Source: Antedon mediterranea
Taxonomy: Eukaryota > Echinodermata > Crinoidea > Comatulida > Antedonidae
Length of the DNA stretch: 64,000 nt
Direction of reading: 5' to 3'
NCBI RefSeq assembly: GCF_964355755.1
Contig: NC_092670.1
Coordinates: forward strand, 30,863,795 to 30,927,794
In this document: piece after piece, positions 1 to 10,340 of the stretch
How the letters are laid out: each line of letters starts with the position of its first letter
Numbering within the stretch: the stretch's first letter is position 1
Translations under genes and position numbers: made by a program
The notes under the pieces: generated by a model
What the model was told of the DNA's origin: nothing
Databases searched by the model: none
The model's input: only the letters and a program-made list of their open reading frames with translations

Positions 1-258
1 AATTCCTGTGATCCAAGTTTACCTAGCTCTGGTGGGTCTGGTGATGGAAGAGGGGGTGATGATGGCAACCAGAACAATGGTAATAGAAAGAAAAAGGAAT
101 TTATTCTTTCAAGCCAAGAAGAGGAGGAGAAGAAAGATGAGGATAGTAAGAAGCAGAAGGAAGACAAAGAAGAAATGAAGGAAAGTGAAGAATCTGGTAA
201 AAAGTTAGTTGAGGGGGATGCCACAACAGTTACTGCCGAAGAAGAAAAACATCACAAG
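1..258 (+). CDS. MAP3K14: NIK exon, acidic and lysine-rich N-terminal region
   Basis: This exon is open from base 1 in frame 1 and ends at an AAG|GTTTGT donor in phase 0. It encodes 86 residues: a Gly/Asp/Asn-rich start followed by a highly charged Glu/Lys run (SSQEEEEKKDEDSKK and on). It is low in complexity and probably disordered. The vertebrate NIK N-terminus carries a TRAF3-binding motif, but none is seen here. That motif, if present, would lie upstream of the window. Confidence 0.75.
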
Positions 259-3200
259 GTTTGTATAGAGGGTATAATTAGTTTAAATTAGTATGGAAAC
301 TTCGCTCCAACATGATTGTAAAAAAATGCCTCATGAAGTTCTCATTTCCACCATTGTTAGTCTTACTACTGTATTGTATTATTGGGGTTCATGCAAGCTA
401 CTTTCGAGAACATGGCATTCTTTGCCACCAGTTAAAGACACAAACAAGGCTACGTTATTTATAGTTTGATATTTCTAATAATGCCTTTATATAAATATCT
501 GACCTGTTATGATTTATCACAATCTGCTTTCGCCAACCATCAAAAAGAAAGCTCTTGCCTTTAATTTCCAATGTTCGCTAAGCTAAAATATTTAAGAATC
601 TTATAGTTGTTTTCTTAGTCTACTGTATTTATTTTGTTACTGCTTGTTTCAACGAAGAATGAATACATTGTCAATTTGGAAAGTCAATTTAAAATATTCA
701 ATTCTTTTTAAAATCCACCGCAATCTGTTTTTTTATAAACGTTATGTTAGATACATCCTTTAAATTTAAAATTTCTATTTCACTTCATCCTTTATTTTTT
801 TTTATTCTGTCTTGTGCTGTGTTAATATTATTACTTATTAAATTAAAAAATGAATTAAAATTTAGAATGTTAGGGGTGATTCCTGTAATGTTGTGGATAC
901 AGATACTAAGAAAAGAGAAAATGAAGTTAATAACAAGGCTTGCAATAGAAGAAGGGTTTCACAGAACAGCAATTCAAAAGAGCACCAACAACCAGTTAGT
1001 AATATGCCAATGATTTTACTATTGTCCAGGAAATGTTCTTGTGTATTTGATATTATATGATAATTATATAAAGGAATAACAATATTAAATCAAATAAAGA
1101 AGCGGAAATGTAAAAGACCAGAAATGTTTTACCAGATAATATTAAACCCGTTTTCACATGGTTTAAATTTGGTTACAACTTAGTAGGACAAGTTCTTGCT
1201 CATACCCCAGTTCTGCAAATATGTAGTAAAAAATGTCTTTACATCTGTAGTCCTGTCTATTAAGAAATTAATGTAAAACTAGACAGACTTTTTGTAAAAT
1301 ATTCACAACTACTGATTTTCCTTTTTTAATAAAAAACCCATGAAAAATAAAACCAAACTTTTTCAGTTAATATCAATTTGTGGTGATATCGCAGGCTGTT
1401 CCTCTCAAGTAACAAATAAATGTTTTATTTTATTATATTTTTTCAGACATACATCAACATTCCTCAATGTATTGGGGAAGCCTGCAGAGATTGGCATAAT
1501 GAAAGGAATGGCTTAACAGTCCGTCCGACTGAGTATTCACGATCTGGTGATTACTATCTAAGACACCTTCAAAAATGTTGTCTGGGGCATTTGCATTGTG
1601 AAGCTTGCCGTCTGTACCTAGACAGCTTTATACAGCTATTGTCAAACTTAGAGGAAGAATGTTCAGCTACAATGTATTCATTCCTTTCAGAATACATGAA
1701 GTCAACCAGTAAGCATTTTTATTCATTCAATTATTAGTACACAAGTACAATACATGGACTCAAGCTCAAATATTTATCAACTCTGGTAGAACCAGTGTTT
1801 CACTCAAACTCAAGACACTCTTACTTTCCAGTATGCTATCTCAAGGCAGAAATGTCAGTTTGAAGTTGCACTCACTGCTTCACTATACCAATGCCCATCA
1901 AATTTGATCAAACTGAATAAAACCATTATTGGAGTTAAAATGAACCCTTATACATGTTTTGTTTTGTTTATATTCAAACTCATGGATAAAGAAAACGATT
2001 ATTCAATATTTTTTTGGTAGAATTTGCTTTCGCACATGTTCAGACTTAATATTCTACATTGATAACCCTGATGAATATGTAGTATACATATTATTATTTT
2101 TATCACTTATTTTATTATAACTTTTTTCACAGAAAAGGAAGACAAATATTGTATAATATTGAAATGGCTAAATGCAACCCGGACTGTTGAGGAATGTAGA
2201 CTAGATCTGAAAAGACTGCATTTAAGCAATAGTACTAGCCAAGGAGCACGACCTAAAAAGAAAATAAAATATGCAGGAAGTAGCTCTAATGAGCCAATGG
2301 ACACAACTACAACTCCTTCACCAGATGAGAGTCGGTGGGGGTTCCAAACACGTCCTAAAGTGGTTCATGGCACTAGACAAGACCTGGACAGATGGGCACG
2401 AATGAACATGAGTATGAATGATGCAACAGATTGCCGTGTAAATGATGGGGTTCTATTAAACAGAGTATGTTTTCCTAATACTGGTTATCATTGAAGTAAA
2501 CAAATAAGTATTCCTCTTTATTATAAAAGGAAATTGAATTGAATTTAGTTTTAGATTGAGCTTAAAATTAATTTTAGTGTTACAAAGGACATTTGTTATT
2601 TTAAACATACAGTACTGTAAATATTTTGATTGATAGATGTAAATAAAAGTAATGAAGCATATAATTGGTAGGATGTTTGCATACCAAGCAGAAGGTTCCA
2701 AGTTCGATTTTCAATTGAGGCGACATTTCTCATTATCACAGATTTCCTCACCTTTTTCATTCCAGTATATCACTTTGGTTTTTGAGTTTGAGCTAATTGC
2801 ACTAATATACAAAATGATCTCTCCTGTTTTCCTCAGAATTTGTACCCATGTGAAGGCTGTTATAGACCTACAGCCGAATTCACTCAATTGAAACAGCTAG
2901 GAAGTGGTAGTAGTGGGGAAGTTTGTTTGGCTGAAGATAACTCTACAAGCCAAAAGTTTGTTTGTAAATGTGTAAGTGTTTTTGTGTGTTTTTAAATAAG
3001 ATTTCAATTTTAGAAAAATATGAAGACAGTACTCTTCCTTTTTTTTAAATATAGTATACACGCAATAATGTTAAATTTCTAATTTTGGAATTATTCAAGC
3101 CGCGTTCTAATAAAATCTACAGTTTGCACTGTTGTTCTTTCATAATTTTTTGTGGATATGAAAAAAAAAAAGAATCACTATTGTTTTAAGATCTTATTTT

Positions 3201-6200
3201 TTTTAGGTTAATATTGAGCAATATGATATTAACGAAGTCCTTGTATGGAAAAGGCTAGATCACCCACGTATTGTACCGCTGTGGGGTGTTGTGAGGGATG
3301 GCAACTACATTTACATGCTGAGCAAGTTCATTCCTTCAAATCCAATACCCACTCGAATTGCAAACAGTGACCTCTCCATCAGTGATGCGGAGGTTGTCAA
3401 TTATATACAGCAGATTCTTGAAGTACTGGTTTATATCCATTCATTGAACATTGTTCATATGGATATTAAGCGTAAGTTTTGTTGTTTAAATAAAGCCTAG
3501 AGTACTCGGATTAAAACTCAGTATTACAACTCAGATTGCAAATCAAATTGCCACTCAGAATGCAACCCAAATTTCAGTCGATGCTTTCCCACCTTTCAGT
3601 ACTTCCTATAAAATCTGGCTATGACTTTAACTACAATTTGCATTGCATAGCAACAAAGGCATTTTAGGTGGTATCATGGTGTCAGCTGTGTTGTCCTCTA
3701 GGGGTATTACTGTAGATGGTTCTCGTCAAACTGGCACCTTTGTGCAAAATTCAGTGCCCATTAAGAAATAAATATTGATATTGATGGTTTATATTTTTTA
3801 AAAAAGCATATAAGTGTAGGCCTAACAACAAGATCTAGGGCTATCTAGGCTGCCACATATTTATGCCCCGTCGACCTTCAAATTTATCCCACATCAGCTG
3901 TTAGTGTTATAATAATTTTAAAATAGATAGCTTTAGTCTAGCAGCAAGCCAATGAATCTAATTGAATTTAATTGTATTTCTAACAGCCGGAAATCTTCTT
4001 TTGACGGACAATGGCATAGTCCTGATTGATTGGGGACTCTCTGCAAATTTGAACGACAATGGCGTTCTTCGTCTACAAGAAGCTAGAGGAACAGAAGTCT
4101 TTATGGCACCTGAAGTTGTTTGTAAGTTTATGAAACTTTCTTAAAATAAAGTTGATAAGATTTTCCCATTTTGATCAATGTTCCATTATCTGATTACTAA
4201 TATGGATCAACATGTGAATGTCACACAGAACAATAAGCAGGTTGTGATAGCAGAATTTATATTCTTGACAGCTGTTTGACCTCCTGAGGTAATTGTCTGT
4301 CAGATCTCATTGCGAAGAGTCACTATTTGTCAGAATTTTATGAAAGGTCATTGTCAAAAAACAGTGGCCTAAGACTAGCCTAGGCTAAGTTTACACCTTT
4401 CACTCTGCCTGGTGAAATCAATTATTACAGACAACATTTTTACTTCCAAACAACAATCTTTTCATAAAAATGTGCTTGCAATTTGTAATGTCTAGTATCA
4501 ACTATTTATGTGTATTGATCCACGACAATAAAATCAATTTCATTTTTTTCTTGCAGGTTGTGAGAGCTTTAATGCTGCTGTTGATATATGGAGTCTAATG
4601 TGTACTGCCATACAACTGTTTACTGGCTTACCACCGTGGATGAATAGGTTTCCTCAATTGTTTACTTACCAACTAGTGGTTAGTCTATTTTAATTATTTA
4701 TTTTTATTTTAGGATGATTGATTGTATACAAATATTGATTAGGATGAGGTTCATGATGCAAAATATATGATCTGCAGACTATACTACACTCCCTAGATGA
4801 GGTCGATATAGTACACAAGTTTTCATAGCATCGTTTTTTATTGAAGGTTTAGGTTTAATATCTAAAAAGTTAAGGTTGCGACTCTGCGCCACTGTTGTGA
4901 TGCCAGGCCTCATTTCTAAAACCATGTAACAGCTATCATATGGTACTTATGAATCTTTATTTCTAGATTGGGAAATATCCTCCTCCCTTAGAGGATATAC
5001 CTGAAACACTTGATCCTGCCATTAGGACATTTCTAAAAGCAGGATTAGAGGCAGATTTTCATAACCGACCAACAGCACATGAACTCCTTGGAAATCCAAT
5101 TTTCTCAATGGGTAATAACAAGCTATTTTTTTTTTTAAATGATATACATGTTGAAATTAATGATGCTTCACCAGAAATTAGAGAATCACAGTATTACTTT
5201 AGAAGCCCTGATTCTGTTTCCAGATTCTTTTATTCTGAATTGTGGGCTAGGTAATCTACCTAATAAAGCCTGTTTAGCCCCCTCCTAAATCCGCACCTGA
5301 TAATCATTTCATCATTTTTTATAAATAAATTTATATTTAAATATGTAAAGCTGTTTAGTTCTCTATACACAAAAAGCATGTGTCTGCAAATGTGTTTATT
5401 ACATATTAAAGGCAATGCTACTGTATGTGTAGTGGGTTTGTTGAGCAGCGCCTAATTTTGCTTTGTTGATTGGTGCATAGTATCTAATTATTAATATTTA
5501 AAATATATTAAGATTTATTTGAAATTCTTTGATAGTTTTAACATTTGTCTTTGTCCTTATTTTACTCTTTTTTATTGATTATATTTTTTCAGACTCGTTT
5601 ACCAGATTGCCAACACAGCACTTCAATGCAGTTCAGCCTACAGCAGATGAAATGGAATATACTCCAATACCACCACCTGATGAGTATATTGATGATGTAG
5701 CAATGTTCCCTGCCCTTGGGGAAGAAGAGGCTATATCAGTTTCTGTCGAATCCATCTTGAAAACTCATGGCAGTGTCAACCGAAAGCACCACCATCAAGA
5801 GGATTGTACACCAGGTCTTGATAGTAGCATCACTTCTCAGCAGCTGCAGGAGAGTGGATGCCATCATACATCTGGAGCTACTGGAAGATATCAGTACAGG
5901 GAAGATAGATTGGAGGATGAATTAAGTGAAAGCCTAAGACAGTTGCAGATTAGTGATGATGAGGATCTATATGGACCTGGTTCACCTAATTTCTTGGACC
6001 AAGAACCAATTGATGAAAGTGAACATGCAGTCCCTTCAAATTCATCAGATGATCACTTTCATTGTTTGTATGTAACTAGTGAACAACCACCTGTAAATTT
6101 GTTTGATGCAAACTTCCCTGATCTTGGTTCACCATACAAATTGTCTGAGCTCAGTAACACATCAGATGTGACAAGAAGAAGATTGTCAAGTTATAAAGAT

Positions 6201-9200
6201 ATTGCTGGTTCATACTCTGGTAGCGATGTGATAGAACATCAAATTGCAAATTCTGCTTCACCAGAAAAAGACAAATGGTCGTATCAGAACCACCAAGATG
6301 AACCTTCTGGTATGCTGTTATTTTTTCATGTTACTTATTTTATCTCTTTACTTATATGGTTTCTTTGGCTTATTTATACTTAACACAAGATAGATGAACA
6401 TTTAATAAAAATAAATATTAGCTCATAAAAATATGAAAATGTGAAATGTATCAGTATACACTGACAGTATAGTTCAGTACAGTATATTTAAACCAGACCA
6501 TATAAAAAATATATAATACATACACTTCCAAGCAATGAATACATGTCATCATGTCAGAGGTCAATATTATTTCTATTTCATTATACCTTTTTTTTAGTCT
6601 TAATATTGAAAATCCTGACATGACATTATTCAAATTTAATAAATTTTAAACTGAGTGTACTGCCAACTGAATGGTTATACATTTGTTTATCCTTTACTTA
6701 CATTAAAGATGAAAAATAAATTAATAACATTCTTTTAGTCGAATATGCTATTTTATTGTTACATAATAGTTATTTAAAAAAATCGTTATTTACCTGGGAA
6801 AACTGTAATTTATAGGAAAAAACTAATTAATTAATTTGATTTTTTGTTAAATTCAACTGCATTTTTTCTTTGTCAAAATCAGTATTATTTTTTATATTAC
6901 TACTACAGTAAATGGTCTATTCAAATTAATTTTCCATGTTTGAGAGACAATAAGAGTACAATTAAGTATTACATATATTTCTACTTCCTTGCAGAGGAAA
7001 ATAAACAGTCTTCTTCAACATCCTCAGGTGGTCAGTTGAACCGTCAAAGGAAACGGAATGAAAGTCGAAGGTCCTCCAGTCATTCAAGTGTTTTTGAGCA
7101 CATGTTTCCAGATCTTGGTAGCATGGCAGCCTCATCGGCAGATGAACTCAGTACTGCTGAAGAACCAAGTGAGAGATCATTAAGTACACCACATGTTGCC
7201 TCTTGTTGTTCTTCAATACCAGCAAGAAATGTGAAAGAGGATTACCATGAAAGTGATACTGCTGGTTCTTCTCCACCAACAGGTAATTATAGATGTGTGT
7301 ACTTCCAAATCCTTGTAGTTTTTACTTTTTAAATTGTTTCATCTATATTATTTCAACAAAAACATTTTTTAGCAAACTAGTTGTTCCTTGACATATTTTA
7401 ACATTTATAATGCATTTTCGTTATCTTTTGGATTGAGACACAGTAGAACCCAATCCAGCAACAAGAGATCTCAATTTTATTGATTTTAATATACATCATT
7501 GTTATTAATCGTTTTATGTATATTATATATATTATTTTTTTCAGATTTCGGAAAAAAATATACCCCGCCAAAGGTAATGTTTAAATGTAGTGTATTTATG
7601 ATTTTTTTATTCAATATTCAAATAGTGTCATTAGTAACAAGCAAACAAACACATGCGATCGATTACATATACCTCCTTGGCGGAGGTAAATGATGATTTG
7701 GATTAATATTCAACACACATCTCATAATTTGTATATTAAAAATAAATTTTAATTACTCGGCTCGGGTACTAATAAAAAGACTACAGACAATGGCAATTTT
7801 TAATGACTTGTGACAAATTCTAAAGACGTGTGACAAGTCCTAGAGACTTGTGACAATCCTAGGGACTTGTGACAAATCCTAAAGACTTGTGACAAGTCCT
7901 AGAGACTTGTGACAAATCATAAAGACTTGTGAAAAGTCGTAGAGACTTGGAACAAATCATAAAGACTTGTGACAAATCCTAAAGAAGCGTGACAAGTCCT
8001 AGAGACTTTTAAGACAAATCCTAAAAGAGACTTGTTGCAAGTCCTACTGTAGAGACAATTTTTTCTGTAAGAAATAATATGTGATATTGAATTGAACAAC
8101 ATATGTTTATTATTGCTTTGTAGGTTGATAATGGCACCTCCGGGTATGTTTCAGAGGCAACTGCCCAACCCCACAACTCTGAACGTAGAAGGACTTCATC
8201 AGCAAGTAAGGAATTCATGTATATTTATCTTATTTGAAAGAGAGAGACAATCTAAATTTCAAAGTTTGATATAAATACTGTAATGAGAATGAGTAATGAG
8301 AATATCCAGAACATTTTCGTAGTATCTTCAATTCTAAGCTTCTTTCACATAGTGGCCAGATTCAATTTGTCGCGCTGAAGAAAATATCACTAGCTTGAGC
8401 ATGCTTTCAGATCGAGCACAAATTTGGTTATATGTTGCCAAGCGAGGTCATTCATGCTTACTGTTGATTAGTTAAACAAAAAATTGTACAATTTCAGCCA
8501 AAAAATGGCTTCTTGACCAATCGCACTGAATTCGGAGTTCGATTCATGTACGTATTCAATCGTAGGATTTTAGTGTGAACAAAAAACCCATTTTCCATGA
8601 TATTTTTCCTGGCACGATGTGAAAGCAGCTTTACCCTGTTCTTGCATATATTTGAGTAGTACTACAACATCTTGACACACACTCTATAATGATAATTATT
8701 ATTAATGTTTGGTATTGCTTTTTTTAGATCATATTGTATCCATAAACGTGCTTGGTCAAGTAATATTTGCATTTAGCTCCACACTATATGGAAACCTGGC
8801 TGAAGGAATAAGCCAGGAGGTAGGTTATATGGCTCATCGAAGAAATTTAAAAATTGCTCCGATCGAGCTGAAGTTTGGGTAAAACCTTCAAACTTGATTG
8901 CAGATGCAGCTTAGTATAAGAAAAAAACAAGTTGTTATGTTGTTATGGTCAAATCTAAAAAATTTCCAAATTTCTCCGATCGAGCTGAAACTTTAAGTAA
9001 TCCTGAGGATATAGGGCGAGTATGAATCTAATAAATGATGTTTTAAACTACCTTTGACCCATCGGATATACTATATTAATTGAGGAAATGTCTGTAATTA
9101 ATTAAAAATTACACATTGTTCTTGCAGGTGTATAAAATATTTAAGGCAAAACATATCCCAATTAGCCGATTTATACTTACTGACGAGCATGGTGAACAAT

Positions 9201-9298
9201 TTGATGAGAACAATCCAGTAGATCCATCAATTGAAGTGAGAGTGGCCATAGCTTGTGATGAAGACAAGTGGACCTGGTGCGTAACGCCAGAAAACTAA
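1..9298 (+). CDS. MAP3K14: MAP3K14 / NIK orthologue, 5'-partial, 14 exons
   Basis: This is an NF-kB-inducing kinase (MAP3K14) orthologue, the kinase that activates IKK-alpha in non-canonical NF-kB signalling. Exons, all GT-AG: 1-258, 1447-1708, 2133-2464, 2837-2971, 3207-3471, 3987-4121, 4557-4678, 4967-5111, 5593-6309, 6995-7282, 7545-7573, 8124-8205, 8728-8819, 9128-9298. Their lengths sum to 3,033 nt, exactly 1,011 codons with the TAA stop, and every phase matches. Order: acidic/lysine-rich N-terminal part, cysteine-containing segment, kinase domain (about residues 302-550 of the fragment), long Ser/Asp-rich linker, conserved C-terminal fold. The assignment rests on the kinase (HPRIVPLWG, GTEVFMAPEVV) and on the last 80 residues, which resemble the NIK C-terminus (aromatic W-T-W near the end). 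MAP3K8 lacks that tail. The 5' end is outside the window. The fragment is already longer than human NIK (947 aa). Introns hold no other gene. Confidence 0.93.
1447..1708 (+). CDS. MAP3K14: NIK exon, cysteine-containing helical segment
   Basis: The acceptor is tttttcag at 1446 (phase 0) and the donor follows 1708 (phase 1). The exon encodes about 87 residues beginning TYINIPQCIGEACRDW. It contains a Cys/His-rich stretch (KCCLGHLHCEACRLYLD) followed by an apparently amphipathic helical stretch. I do not recognise a named domain. Its position before the kinase is that of the NIK negative regulatory region, but any equivalence is inference. Confidence 0.8.
2133..2464 (+). CDS. MAP3K14: NIK exon, pre-kinase linker
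   Basis: This exon enters in phase 1 and leaves in phase 0. It continues the helical segment (YCIILKWLNATRTVEECRL), passes a basic patch (RPKKKIKYAG) that could be a nuclear localisation signal, then a Thr/Pro stretch (MDTTTTPSPDESRWGFQTR). No known domain is recognised. A nuclear signal would be consistent with reported NIK shuttling, but that is inference. Confidence 0.82.
2837..5111 (+). CDS. MAP3K14: NIK kinase domain (exons 4-8 of the fragment)
   Basis: Five exons (2837-2971, 3207-3471, 3987-4121, 4557-4678, 4967-5111) encode the protein kinase domain. The glycine loop is GSGSSGEV (about residue 306), the ATP-binding lysine is in FVCKC (328), and the likely alpha-C glutamate is in INEVLVW (339). 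The catalytic loop is HMDIKPGNLL (413-422), with Met where most kinases have Arg. The metal-binding motif is DWG (432-434) instead of DFG. Next come GTEVFMAPEVV, DIWSLMCTAIQLFTG and a terminal region with PPPLEDIP and NRPTAHEL. The DIKPGN codons span the 3471/3987 junction, which confirms the splice. All catalytic residues (Lys, Glu, Asp, Asn, Asp) are present, so the kinase is predicted active. Vertebrate NIK is also a non-RD kinase (HGD). Confidence 0.92.
5593..7282 (+). CDS. MAP3K14: NIK Ser/Asp-rich linker exons with repeated FP(D/A)LG motif
   Basis: Exons 5593-6309 and 6995-7282 are both phase 1 at each end. They encode about 335 residues between the kinase and the C-terminal fold. The region is rich in Ser, Asp, Glu and His and looks disordered. 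A short motif occurs three times: MFPALGEE (bases 5703-5720), NFPDLGSP (from 6111) and MFPDLGSM (from 7102), each amid acidic/Ser residues and the last two followed by SELS or DELS. A leucine-rich acidic stretch (LEDELSESLRQLQISDDED) resembles the region upstream of the C-terminal domain in vertebrate NIK. No enzymatic domain is seen. Confidence 0.9.
7545..9298 (+). CDS. MAP3K14: NIK C-terminal conserved domain (last four exons)
   Basis: Exons 7545-7573 (a 29-nt microexon, DFGKKYTPPK across its junctions), 8124-8205, 8728-8819 and 9128-9298 encode the C-terminus. The last two encode a compact beta-rich domain (HIVSINVLGQVIFAFSS, GISQEVYKIFKAKHIP, IEVRVAIACDEDKWTWCV) ending in TAA at 9296-9298. 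This is the part that marks the gene as NIK. In vertebrates the C-terminal region binds IKK-alpha and p100. The DFG in the microexon is coincidental and is not the kinase motif. Confidence 0.88.
7801..8045 (+). repeat. Minisatellite with palindromic 20-bp unit
   Basis: About twelve tandem copies of a 20-bp unit fill part of the intron between the microexon and exon 8124-8205. Unit forms alternate, AAAGACTTGTGACAAGTCCT and AGAGACTTGTGACAAATCCT, giving a 40-bp higher-order period. The core GACTTGTGACAAGTC is a 15-bp palindrome around a central base. Later units are degenerate, with small insertions near 8010-8040. Confidence 0.92.
8334..8633. mobile_element. MITE-like element in NIK intron
   Basis: The ends form imperfect terminal inverted repeats. 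The left end reads TAAGCTTCTTTCACATAGTG and the right end, on the other strand, reads TAAAGCTGCTTTCACATCGT. The roughly 300-bp interior has no long ORF. This fits a non-autonomous DNA transposon. A clear target-site duplication was not found. Confidence 0.6.
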
Positions 9299-10340
9299 AT
9301 ACAGTAATCTTAAAATATACTTGGTGCATGCCTTTGCAGCTCAAAACCAAGTTATATTTGGATTGGGCACATTTAGTCAACAAAGATCATTAGTGTAGAC
9401 TAGATGAACATATCTGGTTAATTTTGCTTTAAAAACTCGGTATCTTTTTCCGAATTAGTAATCCTCACCATATGATCAGTCCATGTTTAAAAGTGTTCTT
9501 TACCAAACATGGCTTTAAATTCTGAAAATTGTCGGTATTATCAAGTTGCCTAAGGAACAGTAGTGTTGACCAAATCATCATATCTGGTGAACATTCATTT
9601 TGTATTCTTTAAAAATGGGATAAAAATCAGTGCCAAATTGTTAACAGAATTAGTAAATTGTACATCAGATGATTGGTCTAAACTGAACTATGTTAATGTA
9701 ATGAAGTCTCAACACAAATTGTTTGCATTCATTTAAAAAAAGTAAAAAAATATATATATTTTAGAAACGTATGTATCATATATATTGGACAAACCTTTTC
9801 TCAATATTTTCTGAAGCAGAAATACATTTTTACAATTGTTATGGATATTTTATCTCATTTAATAAAATAAGTTATACACTTTGCATTCTAAATATTTAAA
9901 AATCCGATTCTAATTTAATGTAACTTAGAAACCATTTAAAACATTCTGATCATTGAGGTGACATTATTTGATTAATGCTTTGTATATCCCAAAAGAAAAA
10001 TTACGAAGAACCTTAATTTCACATTTATTTCTTTGGAGCAACGATGGCAGGAGCTATGCTATGTTAAAAGTGTGTACTCCCAATTTATTCCATGTATTAA
10101 CTTTAATATTATTATACATAAAATAATGCAAGAATGCTTCTTCTTGCATGTACATAAAGTAATAATATTGAACAAATACATATTTTAATTTTTGCCTTTA
10201 TAGAGAAATTTAATATAAATAAAATTATATGTATGTTAGTGATTAGAATTGTTCAATTCACTCATTTCATACTGTGTTTTAACCGTATTGTTTTTATAAT
10301 TGAATATTTTATTTTCTAAATAAAAAAGAAATATATGTAT
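9299..10340 (+). other. NIK 3' UTR with candidate poly(A) signals
   Basis: This is AT-rich sequence after the NIK stop with no ORF of note. AATAAA hexamers on the + strand lie at 9861-9866, about 10218-10223 and about 10319-10324, and any could end the transcript. Bases 9320-9400 share a recognisable stretch with 51340-51420 (around CCTTTGCAGCTCAAAA and GGATTGGG), so part of the UTR appears to derive from an interspersed repeat. Confidence 0.5.

Noticed and set aside
7545-7573. DFG motif in the NIK microexon as a second kinase motif
   Set aside because: It lies far C-terminal of the completed kinase domain and is coincidental. The true metal-binding motif is DWG at about 4026-4034.
1-9298. 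MAP3K8 (Tpl2/Cot) as identity of the kinase
   Set aside because: The kinase core is similar, but the C-terminal beta-rich domain with the terminal W-T-W matches NIK and is absent from MAP3K8.
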